This document shows positions 1 through 7,678 of a DNA stretch of 35,707 nt, piece by piece. The notes beneath the pieces are model-generated. The model was not told where the DNA came from, ran no database searches, and saw only the letters and a list, made by a program, of their open reading frames with translations. Every line of letters starts with the position of its first letter. Positions within the stretch are counted from its first letter, which is position 1. A program made the position numbers and the translations under genes. The DNA is from Burkholderiaceae bacterium (lineage in GTDB: Bacteria; Pseudomonadota; Gammaproteobacteria; Burkholderiales; Burkholderiaceae), in contig CANGCM010000016.1 of the NCBI GenBank assembly GCA_947452535.1, forward strand, positions 1 to 35,707. Reading direction: 5' to 3'.

Positions 1-132
1 CATCATTGGCTTATTTTGCATGGTAGATATACCTGCAAAGCACGCAGTCCAGATTGTGAGCAATGTATCGTTGAACCGCTCTGTAGCTTTAAACAAAAAA
101 CGGGTAAGGGAAAAGTTCGTGGCAATATTTAA
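1..132 (+). CDS. nth: Endonuclease III, C-terminal end (partial)
   Basis: This is the last 43 codons of a gene entering from the left edge, read in frame 1 and ending in TAA at 130-132. The visible peptide has four cysteines (residues 12, 19, 22 and 28) spaced C-X6-C-X2-C-X5-C. That is the [4Fe-4S] cluster loop at the C-terminus of endonuclease III, the DNA glycosylase/AP lyase that removes oxidised pyrimidines in base excision repair. The preceding residues (HHWLILHGRYTCKAR) also match the segment that normally leads into the cluster. The catalytic helix-hairpin-helix region and Asp lie outside the window. A DUF1841 gene overlaps its 3' end. The cysteine spacing makes this call firm despite the short length. 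Confidence 0.9.
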   Translation, partial: HHWLILHGRYTCKARSPDCEQCIVEPLCSFKQKTGKGKVRGNI

Positions 133-550
133 TCCCACTCGCGAAGAAGTGCGTCGCTTTTTCTGCGATACCTGGAAGAAGAAAACCCATAATAATATTC
201 TGACGCCGATGGAGAGTCTTGCTAGCGACTGGATGCTGCAACATCCCGAGTATCACGCAGTACTAGCTGATCCTGAAGTAGCGATTGCCCAAGACTACAC
301 ACCAGAGCGAGGAGAAACTAATCCTTTCTTGCACCTCTCCATGCATCTATCTATTAGCGAGCAAATCTCGATTAATCAACCGCCAGGCATTAAAGCGGTC
401 TCAGAGAAGCTTGCCCAGAAACTAGGCTCCGAGCACGAAGCACAACACGCCATGATGGAATGCTTGGGACAAGTCATGTGGGAAGCGCAGCGTGAGGGTG
501 AAGCGCTGAGTCCCGAGAAGTATTTGGAGGCTCTCAAAAAATTAGCTTGA
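119..550 (+). CDS. DUF1841 family protein
   Basis: A soluble protein of about 143 residues belonging to the proteobacterial DUF1841 family, whose biochemical role is unknown. Family-typical segments are the start (IFNPTREEVRRFF), the central ETNPFLHLSMHLSISEQ with IDQPPGI-like INQPPGI, and the C-terminal QHAMMECLGQVMWEAQR. It has no signal peptide or membrane segment. I place the start at GTG 119, eight bases after an AAGGG ribosome binding site, because homology begins here. The in-frame ATG at 20 lies inside the nth coding sequence and would add about 33 residues unrelated to the family. The gene overlaps nth by 14 bases, which suggests co-transcription and translational coupling. As I recall, nth and DUF1841 are common neighbours in betaproteobacteria. 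Confidence 0.85.
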   Translation: MAIFNPTREEVRRFFCDTWKKKTHNNILTPMESLASDWMLQHPEYHAVLADPEVAIAQDYTPERGETNPFLHLSMHLSISEQISINQPPGIKAVSEKLAQKLGSEHEAQHAMMECLGQVMWEAQREGEALSPEKYLEALKKLA

Positions 551-560
551 TAGCAGCGTA

Positions 561-1715
561 TTAATCAGGATGACTACCCAGAATCACTGTAGCCTGAGTA
601 GACAGAACGCCACCGTTACCATGCGCCAATGCAACACCACAATTTGGGACCTGTCGCTCGCCACACTCACCGCGCAACTGACGAACGGATTCAATTAACA
701 AAAAGAGGCCATACATACCAGGATGGCAATAAGATAAGCCACCGCCATTTGTATTAACCGGCAGATGTCCGCCTGGAGCAATACCACCGCTTGCCACAAA
801 CGCACCACCTTCACCTTTGGCACAAAAACCCAAGTCCTCTAAAAATAAAATAGTGTTGATCGTAAAGGCGTCATACACCATGGCCAAATCAACATCTCGA
901 TGGGTAATGCCCGCCATGACATAAGCCTTTGGTCCTGAAATCGCCGCACCACTGACTGTTAAAGCAGGCATTCCAGAAATACCAATATGAGATAAGTCCT
1001 CTCCCACACCTAAGATGTAAGTAGGTGCCTTCTTTAAATCCTTTGCGCGCGCAGCGCTGGTCAAAATAATGGCGCCACCACCATCAGTAACCAAACAGCA
1101 ATCCCGAATGGTGAGGGGTGAGCTCACCATGCGTGCATTAATTACCTCATCGATAGTTAATGGTTTTTTCTCCCAAGCTACTGGGTTCATTAATGCCCAT
1201 TTCCTGGCGGCTACCGCAACTTCAGCCAATTGCTCGCGTGTGGTGCCGTATTGATACATATGCCTTGCAGCAGCCATGGCATAGGCTGAAGTGGGTAAGA
1301 ACGGCTTGTATGGTGTCTCGTAAGCGTTATATTCTCGAGGACTAGCAGCGGCACGGCTAACCGATTTCTGGGTACTACCATAAGCAATCAAGGCAACATC
1401 ACATAAACCATTATTAATGGCAGCCATTGCATGGGTAACGTGAGACATGAACGAAGAACCACCCATCTGGGTATTGTCATGGTAGCGAGGTTTAAGACCT
1501 AGATACTCACAAAGACCGAGACTAGAAAAGCGGGCTTGAGTAGTTGCAGTAAAAACACTATCTATATCTTTTAATTGCAAACCACAATCTGCTAGAGCAC
1601 GATGAGTTGCCTGAGCCATCAAATCATATGGCGAAGTTCCAGGCGCGCAAAGACCTAATTCAGATTCAGCTGCGCCAACAATAGCAACACTGCCACGATG
1701 AAGACTGTTTGTCAT
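561..1715 (-). CDS. Thiolase-family protein (SCP2/Ltp-like), possible retro-aldolase
   Basis: A 384-residue thiolase-superfamily protein of the SCP2/lipid-transfer type, acting on an acyl-CoA in the cytoplasm. Visible family features are the N-terminal VAIVGAAES, the G85-G86-S87-S88 segment where classical thiolases carry the nucleophilic Cys, YDAFT at 281-285, the NTNGGGLS loop around 321-328, and a C-terminal CGVALAHGNGG with His365. The Cys-to-Ser change at the nucleophile position argues against ordinary Claisen chemistry. Together with the adjacent DUF35 gene it resembles the Ltp2/ChsH2 type of retro-aldolase from steroid side-chain degradation; that function is inference. The ATG overlaps the DUF35 stop codon (TAATG) and follows a strong AAGGAGG inside the DUF35 gene, so the two are translationally coupled. 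Confidence 0.8.
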   Translation of the reverse strand: MTNSLHRGSVAIVGAAESELGLCAPGTSPYDLMAQATHRALADCGLQLKDIDSVFTATTQARFSSLGLCEYLGLKPRYHDNTQMGGSSFMSHVTHAMAAINNGLCDVALIAYGSTQKSVSRAAASPREYNAYETPYKPFLPTSAYAMAAARHMYQYGTTREQLAEVAVAARKWALMNPVAWEKKPLTIDEVINARMVSSPLTIRDCCLVTDGGGAIILTSAARAKDLKKAPTYILGVGEDLSHIGISGMPALTVSGAAISGPKAYVMAGITHRDVDLAMVYDAFTINTILFLEDLGFCAKGEGGAFVASGGIAPGGHLPVNTNGGGLSYCHPGMYGLFLLIESVRQLRGECGERQVPNCGVALAHGNGGVLSTQATVILGSHPD

Positions 1716-2200
1716 TACAAACCCTCCTTCGCATGGAAAAAAATAGGATATTTTTTTCCATCATCAAAGGTCATCATTTGTACTTGAACTCGCATACCTA
1801 TCCGAATATGTTCAGGATCAATACCCTCGACCCTCGACATCATTCGATACCCTTCATCAATATCGATTAAGGCAACGTTGTAGGGCTCTTCATCACGAGA
1901 ATAAATGACGGTTGTGGAGTACACGGTACCCAATCCCTGGCTCAGCTCCCAGCGTAGCTCGGCACCTGTTATGGGCTCCAAGATACGAGGGTAAAAAATG
2001 GCTTTACCACTTGGAGCACGTTGAAAAGCCAGCTGATCTTTCTGACAGTAATCCATATAAACAGCATTGGGGGATGCTTTGGCTAAATCAAACTCACTCA
2101 AGATGGGCCTCCATTGATACAAACTATTTTGTTGAATTTTTATTTTGACTAAATTATGCCTCTTACTGTAAATTCCTTCAGATAAATATAGATGAGACAA
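1715..2200 (-). CDS. DUF35 OB-fold protein, partner of the thiolase-like protein
   Basis: A Zn-ribbon/OB-fold (DUF35) protein. The N-terminal rubredoxin-like part is recognisable (YMDYCQKDQLAFQR then FYPR at 69-72), followed by the OB-fold with GTVYSTTVIY (91-100), NVALIDIDEGYRMMSRVEG-like strands and a C-terminal basic end. DUF35 proteins normally bind zinc through four cysteines and act as obligate partners of thiolase-like acyl-CoA enzymes. Here only Cys52 remains in the whole protein, so the zinc site is probably lost. The start is uncertain: TTG at 2198-2200 gives 161 residues but has no clear ribosome binding site, and a later TTG at 2120-2122 would suit the family length better. It is divergent from the acyl-CoA ligase at 2247. 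Confidence 0.75.
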   Translation of the reverse strand: MSHLYLSEGIYSKRHNLVKIKIQQNSLYQWRPILSEFDLAKASPNAVYMDYCQKDQLAFQRAPSGKAIFYPRILEPITGAELRWELSQGLGTVYSTTVIYSRDEEPYNVALIDIDEGYRMMSRVEGIDPEHIRIGMRVQVQMMTFDDGKKYPIFFHAKEGL

Positions 2201-2246
2201 TGCTAAGCAGTCGCAGAGCCGACCTAATCAGGCAAAGAAAGAAAAC

Positions 2247-3905
2247 ATGCAAAAAGCGATGTTAGCCACTCCCCTGGAAGTGCTAAATCAGTTTGAAGCA
2301 CATAACTACACCCTCCCGGCAGCGTTTGACAGTAGATTAAAAACCAATCCTGGAAAAGTCTTTTGCTACTGTGATGGTAAAGAGTTTAGTTGGGCAGAGT
2401 TCAGTCGAGATGTTCAAAAAATGCAGGGGCTTTTGGTCAGCAACCACATTAAGGCCGGCGATCGGGTAGGTATTATTGCCAAGAATCATTACACCCACTT
2501 ATTACTCTTATTTTCCCTGGCAAAGCTCTCCGCCATCCTACTGCCGATCAATCCGGAATTTGGAGTAGCTGAGCTTGGATATATCCTTAAAAACTCAGAG
2601 CCAGTAATGTTATTTATTGAGAGCAGTCTTCTTGATAAAGTAACGGCAGCCTGCGAAGAAAAAAGCTTGAGTCCCAAGACTATTTTTCTAGATCAACCGA
2701 ATGATCCTGATCTTAAAAATACACACCAAAATTTAAAGGATGTATTAAAGGAATTTGAGAATTTCATAGGAGCTGCATCCAGTCCTCAAGCAGAGGACAC
2801 CTGCGTCATCATCTATACCTCTGGCACTACCGGCTTTCCTAAAGGAGTGATGCATAGTCAGCGTAGCTTCTTACTATGCGGGGAAGCCTATATTGAGCGT
2901 CTATATATCCAGACCAATGACCGCATCATGGTAGTTCTTCCTTTGTTTCATATGAACGCTCTATTTTATTCAGTGGCAGGCGCCCTTTGTGCAGGAGCTA
3001 CCCTGGCACTCATGCCACGCTTTTCCGCATCCCAGTTCTGGCAGCAGGCTGCGCAATCAAAAGCAACAACAGTCAACCTGATTGAGGCGGCATGCAATAT
3101 CTTAAAACTACGACCTCGCAGTGAGTTTCATCCTGAGCATCAAATTCGCTGTGCTTATGGTGTTCGCAATAGTGCACACCATGTTTTCTTGAACGAATTT
3201 CACATCCCTTATTTTGTTAGCGGCTATGGGATGACTGAGATTCCAGGCGTGACTTGTAGTCCATTTGGTGGCATACAAAAACCCGGCACTATGGGGCCCA
3301 TTGGCAAGCACCCCAATCCCAATCAGATGTGGGCGGAATGTCGAGTGGTTGATGAGGCAGGAAATGACGTATCCATTGGAGCGACCGGCGAGATGATCGT
3401 GCGCACCCCAATCATCATGCAGGGCTACTTTCGCGACCCTGAGCAAACCAAAGCCAGCTTTAGGGATGGCTGGTTTCTGACCGGTGATTTAGTGAGCAAG
3501 GATGAAGATGGATACTATACTTTTATCTCGCGCAAAAAAGACATCATTAGGCGCCGTGGCGAGAATATTTCCGGTGCTGAATTAGATCGAGTAATAGGAA
3601 ATCATCCCGATGTCGCTGAGGTTGCAACGATTGCTGTCCCAGCAGAGCTCGGAGAAGATGAAATCTTAGCGGCCATCGTATTAAAAGAGAACACCCAGCC
3701 AAGCGCCCAAGAAATACAAGCTTGGTGTGCAAAACATCTCTCAGCCATGAAAGTACCACGCTATATCGCCTTTATTGATGAGCTACCTTATACACCTACG
3801 CAGAAAATATCTAAGGCGATATTACGAGCAGATAAAAGTTTGATTTCTAAAGCGGTTGACTTGCTAAAAAACAATCCAAAGAATCATCAATCGGGTCAAT
3901 CCTAG
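2247..3905 (+). CDS. AMP-forming acyl-CoA synthetase/ligase
   Basis: A 552-residue class I adenylate-forming enzyme that activates a carboxylic acid as an acyl-AMP and transfers it to CoA. Motifs appear in order: the phosphate-binding loop YTSGTTGFPKG (190-200), YGMTE (327-331), the adenosine-binding TGD (412-414), the hinge RKKDIIRRRGENISGAE (429-445), and the C-terminal YTPTQKISK (515-523) with probable catalytic Lys520. Length and motif spacing are normal. The sequence resembles the crotonobetaine/carnitine-CoA ligase (CaiC) and fatty-acid ligase group, but the substrate cannot be read from sequence. Its divergent neighbours, the thiolase-like and DUF35 genes, suggest that the CoA ester it makes is processed by that pair. 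A Bug receptor gene follows after 62 bases. Confidence 0.88.
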   Translation: MQKAMLATPLEVLNQFEAHNYTLPAAFDSRLKTNPGKVFCYCDGKEFSWAEFSRDVQKMQGLLVSNHIKAGDRVGIIAKNHYTHLLLLFSLAKLSAILLPINPEFGVAELGYILKNSEPVMLFIESSLLDKVTAACEEKSLSPKTIFLDQPNDPDLKNTHQNLKDVLKEFENFIGAASSPQAEDTCVIIYTSGTTGFPKGVMHSQRSFLLCGEAYIERLYIQTNDRIMVVLPLFHMNALFYSVAGALCAGATLALMPRFSASQFWQQAAQSKATTVNLIEAACNILKLRPRSEFHPEHQIRCAYGVRNSAHHVFLNEFHIPYFVSGYGMTEIPGVTCSPFGGIQKPGTMGPIGKHPNPNQMWAECRVVDEAGNDVSIGATGEMIVRTPIIMQGYFRDPEQTKASFRDGWFLTGDLVSKDEDGYYTFISRKKDIIRRRGENISGAELDRVIGNHPDVAEVATIAVPAELGEDEILAAIVLKENTQPSAQEIQAWCAKHLSAMKVPRYIAFIDELPYTPTQKISKAILRADKSLISKAVDLLKNNPKNHQSGQS

Positions 3906-3967
3906 CCTGAAGCATTAGACTATGGTTTAGCAACAATCTTAAATATAGATATTGTCAGCGGAAAATT

Positions 3968-4942
3968 ATGAATTTCTCTTATCAAAAATTGAGCCTTGGC
4001 CTCCTTTTACTATTTACCCTGGGCTCAGGATTTGCAGCTCAACCCTACCCTAATAGACCTATCCGTATCATCGTTCCATTTGCGGCAGGAGGGGGTGGAG
4101 ATTTTCTGGTGCGCGCTTGGTCTGAAAAATTTTCCGAAGCATTAAAGCAACCCGTCATCATTGAAAACCGTGGGGGCGGCAACACCACCGTTGGCACTGA
4201 AGCTGTCGCAAGGTCGGCGCCTGACGGCTACACCTTATTATTTGTCAGCACTAGCCTATCAACCAACCCTACTCTCATGGCTAGCCTGCCCTATAAGACG
4301 CCTGATGATTTCGCACCCATTTCTCTGGTTCTTTCTTACCCATTTGGATTGGCAGCACGAAGCACTCTTCCAGAAAATACCATTGGTGAGATTGTCGAGT
4401 TTGCGAAGAAGAATCCAGGAAAAATTACCATTGCTAACTCAGGCGATGGTTCAGCCTCACACTTATCCGCCCTCATGCTGGAGGATGCCACTGGAACGGA
4501 TATGACGACAATCGCTTACCGTGGTGCCGGTCCGGCCATTACTGATGTTGCAGCCGGACATGTGGATCTGACCTTTACTGGAATGTCTCAGATCAAACCT
4601 TTTCTAGACAATAAACGGGTGAAGTTAATAGCATCCTCTGGTTCTAAGCGGCTATATTCAAATCCAGATCTGAAAACAATTTCTGAGCAAGGTATCAAAG
4701 ATTACAATTCGTTTGTTTGGTGGGGCCTGCTCGCTCCCGCTGGAACCCCAAAAGAGGTTGTAGACAAAATTTATCAAGCCCTCAAAATTAGCATTGCTTC
4801 ACCAGAAGTAGTTAAGCGCATTAGCTCGATTGATGGCGAGATAAAACTTTCCAGCCCACAGGAGTTTGATCAATTTTTACGCGATGAAGTTGCTCGCTAT
4901 AAAAAGCTGCTAACAAAAAAGAAGTCTGCAAATACCCCTTAA
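3968..4942 (+). CDS. Bug-family TTT substrate-binding protein 1
   Basis: A periplasmic receptor of 324 residues. A Sec signal peptide covers about residues 1-24 (GSGFAA/QPY). Next come the family hallmarks: PYPNRPIRIIVPF, the ligand-loop AAGGGGD ending in Asp45, VIIENRGGGN (63-72), SAPDGYTLL (83-91), the NPGK and SGDGSASHLS stretch (149-166), and AYRGAGPAITDVAAGHVD (183-200). Bug proteins capture small carboxylates and usually deliver them to a TctA/TctB permease; no permease gene is in the window. The loop carries four consecutive glycines and Ala in place of the usual Pro, so its ligand may differ from the other receptors here. It lies between the acyl-CoA ligase and a nitroreductase-like gene, all on the plus strand. 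Confidence 0.92.
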   Translation: MNFSYQKLSLGLLLLFTLGSGFAAQPYPNRPIRIIVPFAAGGGGDFLVRAWSEKFSEALKQPVIIENRGGGNTTVGTEAVARSAPDGYTLLFVSTSLSTNPTLMASLPYKTPDDFAPISLVLSYPFGLAARSTLPENTIGEIVEFAKKNPGKITIANSGDGSASHLSALMLEDATGTDMTTIAYRGAGPAITDVAAGHVDLTFTGMSQIKPFLDNKRVKLIASSGSKRLYSNPDLKTISEQGIKDYNSFVWWGLLAPAGTPKEVVDKIYQALKISIASPEVVKRISSIDGEIKLSSPQEFDQFLRDEVARYKKLLTKKKSANTP

Positions 4943-4975
4943 GCATTCATATCCCAACTATTTAATAAATTAAAA

Positions 4976-5806
4976 ATGACTATTCAGAAATTATCCCTAG
5001 ACCAATTAATGCACGCACGCTATGGCAAGAGCATGCCGCTAGCTTTCGATTTGAATGAAACGCTAGAAACTATTTTTCAGCACCGCTCTATTCGCACCTA
5101 TTGCGATAAACCGCTTCCAAAAGACACGCTTGAACTACTCATTGCAGCTGGGCAATCAGCCTCGAACTCATCTAACCTACAAAGTTGGAGCTTGGTCGCC
5201 GTTGAAGATGCGGATCGTAAAGACCGCCTCTCCAAACTATCCGGTAATCAAGAGCATATCCGCAAGTGTCCATTATTTTTAGTATGGCTAGCCGATCTCT
5301 CTCGCCTAGAAGCGCTAGGCGAAAAAAGAGAGTTGCCTTATGAGGGGTTAAATTATCTAGAGCTATTGTCCGTAGGTATGATTGATGCGGCACTGGCCTC
5401 ACAAAATGCTGCACTAGCGGCTGAATCGATTGGCTTAAGTATTGTTTACATCGGCGGTATCCGAAATAATCCAGAGGCTGTTGCAAAAGAGCTCAATCTG
5501 CCTCCAAGAGTATTCCCTGTATTTGGAATGTGTATAGGCTACTGTGACCCTGAAAAAACCAGCTCCATTAAGCCAAGACTACCCCAAGCTGCTATTGCGC
5601 ATCGCGAGCAATATAACGCTCCTCAATCTATTGAAGCGGTAGAGGAATACGTAAAAGAAATGAATGCTTTTTACGAAAAAAATAATATGAAAACTAATGG
5701 GGACTGGGTGCAACATAGCCTTCACCGAATCCGTGGGCCAGAATCATTAAACGGCAGAGAGCACATGAAAGAATGGCTCAAAAAACTTGGGTTTCAAGCA
5801 AAGTAA
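4976..5806 (+). CDS. NfsA/FRP-type nitroreductase family flavoprotein
   Basis: A 276-residue NADPH-dependent FMN flavoprotein of the NfsA/Frp branch of the nitroreductase family. Evidence is the N-terminal HRSIRTYCDKPLP, the FMN-binding AAGQSASNSSNLQSWS (57-72), the YIGGIRN segment (about 158-164), and VFGMCIGYCDP (about 181-191). Such enzymes reduce nitroaromatics, quinones or flavin. In a catabolic island a reductive or flavin-supplying step on an aromatic acid is possible, but this cannot be decided. There is no signal peptide, so it is cytoplasmic. It follows Bug receptor 1 by 33 bases. I see no clear Shine-Dalgarno before the ATG; the upstream 15 bases are almost all A and T. It converges on the aldolase gene with only 5 bases between stops. 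Confidence 0.85.
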   Translation: MTIQKLSLDQLMHARYGKSMPLAFDLNETLETIFQHRSIRTYCDKPLPKDTLELLIAAGQSASNSSNLQSWSLVAVEDADRKDRLSKLSGNQEHIRKCPLFLVWLADLSRLEALGEKRELPYEGLNYLELLSVGMIDAALASQNAALAAESIGLSIVYIGGIRNNPEAVAKELNLPPRVFPVFGMCIGYCDPEKTSSIKPRLPQAAIAHREQYNAPQSIEAVEEYVKEMNAFYEKNNMKTNGDWVQHSLHRIRGPESLNGREHMKEWLKKLGFQAK

Positions 5807-5811
5807 AGCGT

Positions 5812-6594
5812 TTAACTATCAAATCGTGGGTAATTGGAGACTTCGGCATTTAATAAACGTACCATCGCCGGCCACTCCAATACCCCATAGGGACGACGCG
5901 TGCCAGGCTGGTACAAGTGCGAGGTTTTCTCCAAAACCTCTTTAGAGGGAATAAGTAAATCCACTCGAGCATTTAAAGCATCGACCTGAGCATTACAAGA
6001 AAGCTCCAATTGATACATCGTATTAAAAGCTTGCTGAATTGTTGCGCCACAAGTCAACAAGCCGTGGTTACGCAAAATCATTGCATCATGCGGGCCAAGG
6101 TCGCGGACCAACCGAACCCTCTCCTCTAAATCAATAGATGGGCCTTCATAATCGTGATAGCCAAGATGTCCCACAAAACGCATTGAGGTTTGGGTTAGGG
6201 GTAACAAACCCTCTTTCATGCTGGCAACTGCCATGCCTGCCCTGGTATGGGTATGAATAACGCAATTCACATCTTCACGAGCCCCGTGAATGGCCCCGTG
6301 AATAACATATCCGGACTTGTTTATTCCATAGTCAGTATCGGGTTTAGAAAGAATATTTCCCTCTAAGTCAATCTTTACCAGGCTAGATGCGGTGATCTCC
6401 TTATAAAGGAGGCCGTATAAATTAATCAGTAAATGCTCGGTGTTGGGAATTTTGGCCGTAATGTGGTTATAAATAAGATCGGTCATGCCATATAAATCAA
6501 TTAAGCGGTAGCAGGCAGCCAAATCAACCCGAGTTTGCCACTCCTCAGGGCTCACTGAATCCTTTACTGATTTGAAGCCTGTCTCGTAATTCAT
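5812..6594 (-). CDS. Class II aldolase/adducin family protein
   Basis: A 260-residue zinc-dependent class II aldolase/adducin-fold protein. Probable metal ligands are His114 and His116 (VIHTHTRAG) and His177 (LRNHGLLTCG); NHITAK at 43-48 matches the substrate-phosphate loop region of the fold. Family members cleave or epimerise sugar phosphates or decarboxylate related acids. The longer adducin-like form seen here, common in Bug-rich loci, has no established substrate. The ATG follows AAGGA with 7-base spacing. It stands alone on the minus strand and is divergent from the 2-hydroxyacid dehydrogenase, which suggests joint control and perhaps successive steps on a hydroxyacid or keto acid. Confidence 0.87.
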   Translation of the reverse strand: MNYETGFKSVKDSVSPEEWQTRVDLAACYRLIDLYGMTDLIYNHITAKIPNTEHLLINLYGLLYKEITASSLVKIDLEGNILSKPDTDYGINKSGYVIHGAIHGAREDVNCVIHTHTRAGMAVASMKEGLLPLTQTSMRFVGHLGYHDYEGPSIDLEERVRLVRDLGPHDAMILRNHGLLTCGATIQQAFNTMYQLELSCNAQVDALNARVDLLIPSKEVLEKTSHLYQPGTRRPYGVLEWPAMVRLLNAEVSNYPRFDS

Positions 6595-6695
6595 TGCCCA
6601 TCCTTTTGTGAAATTAGCAGAGTTTGATTTTTTGTTAGAGTATTCTAATTGGAAATTTTATAACTGATTCTAACTAGCAAACCTAGCCATTAACG
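6595..6695. promoter_or_regulatory. Divergent promoter region with repeated TTCTAA elements
   Basis: This 101-base AT-rich gap separates the aldolase (-) and 2-hydroxyacid dehydrogenase (+) genes, so it must hold both promoters. It contains the inverted repeat TTAGA-N4-TCTAA at 6635-6648. The heptamer ATTCTAA occurs at 6642-6648 and again at 6667-6673, a direct repeat 25 bases apart. This arrangement looks like binding sites for a regulator serving both genes. No clean sigma-70 hexamer pair stands out. The regulator itself is not encoded nearby. Confidence 0.45.
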
Positions 6696-7628
6696 ATGAA
6701 GATTTACATCCTAGACGCATTTCACCCAGCTGGCATTGAATTAGCCAAAAAACATGCGGAGGTTGTTTGCTGGCCCGATCCCGCAATTTCAAATTGGCCC
6801 GAAGAAGCTGATGGCATTATGGTTCGCATGACCCCAGTTTCAGGGGATCAGATTCGCCAGGCCAAAAAACTCAAGGTCATCTGCAAACAAGGTGTAGGGT
6901 TCGAGACGATTGATGTTGCAACTGCACATGAACGGGGAATTCCGGTTTGCCGCACCCCAGGAATTAATAGCGAGGCAGTTGCTGAAATGGCGCTGGCATT
7001 ATCTCTCGATGTTGCTCGCCGGACTTCACGTTTCGACAGAATGTTGCGGCGCGGAGACAAAATTGTGCGACCTCAACACCTTGGCATAGAGATGCATGGC
7101 AAGACTATTGGCATCGTTGGCATGGGGAACATCGGCCGCAATATTGCCAAAAAATGGATTGGTGCTTTTGATGCCAAAATTCTTGCTCTAGATCCCAATG
7201 CGCCTCCCGATCGATGGGCCGATATCCCTCACGAACGCTGCCCCAACCTGAGCGAACTTCTTCCTCAGGTGGATCTATTATCCTTACACATGCCCATGCG
7301 CGAATCGAATCGTCATTTTATTGGCGCAAAAGAAATCGCTCTCATGAAACGAAATGCTATTTTAATTAATGTCTCTCGAGGGGGTTTAATTGATGAAACT
7401 GCATTATTTGAATCCTTGCAAAAAGGACATCTATTCGGCGCAGGACTTGATGTCTTCGAAGTGGAGCCCCCGCCGCCCAATTACCCTCTACTCTCTCTTG
7501 AAAACGTGGTTGCAACACCCCATGCCGCAGGAGGAACAGAGGAGACGCAAGAACGTAGTGCACTCCAAGTAGCTCAACAAGTCATTGATGTTCTGGCAGG
7601 AAAACCACCAACAAATCCAGTGATGTAA
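6696..7628 (+). CDS. D-isomer-specific 2-hydroxyacid dehydrogenase
   Basis: A 310-residue NAD(P)-dependent dehydrogenase that interconverts a D-2-hydroxyacid and its 2-keto acid; the fold is that of phosphoglycerate dehydrogenase. Seen in order: the substrate-loop QGVGFETID (65-73), the Rossmann motif GIVGMGNIGRN (139-149), Arg228 in NVSRGG, Glu257 in FEVEPP and His276 in TPHAAGG. The Arg-Glu-His set is the family's catalytic triad. There is no ACT regulatory domain, so it is a short catabolic type rather than a full SerA. It precedes a Bug receptor by about 50 bases and a TauD-like dioxygenase, forming a plus-strand unit. The ATG has no strong Shine-Dalgarno. Confidence 0.9.
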   Translation: MKIYILDAFHPAGIELAKKHAEVVCWPDPAISNWPEEADGIMVRMTPVSGDQIRQAKKLKVICKQGVGFETIDVATAHERGIPVCRTPGINSEAVAEMALALSLDVARRTSRFDRMLRRGDKIVRPQHLGIEMHGKTIGIVGMGNIGRNIAKKWIGAFDAKILALDPNAPPDRWADIPHERCPNLSELLPQVDLLSLHMPMRESNRHFIGAKEIALMKRNAILINVSRGGLIDETALFESLQKGHLFGAGLDVFEVEPPPPNYPLLSLENVVATPHAAGGTEETQERSALQVAQQVIDVLAGKPPTNPVM

Positions 7629-7678
7629 AGCGGCTTTAACTTTTTTCTAAACTCCATTAGCTAGTGATAATTAAGACC

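Noticed and set aside
20..118. N-terminal extension of the DUF1841 gene from ATG 20
   Set aside because: This stretch is the coding sequence of nth in another frame, including the Fe-S cysteine loop. DUF1841 homology begins after GTG 119, which has its own ribosome site.
3108..3446. Minus-strand frame of 112 codons inside the acyl-CoA ligase
   Set aside because: It lies wholly inside a well-supported gene with intact motifs and has no family resemblance.
5172..5486. Minus-strand frame of 104 codons inside the nitroreductase-like gene
   Set aside because: Shadow of a real gene; low-complexity composition without motifs.
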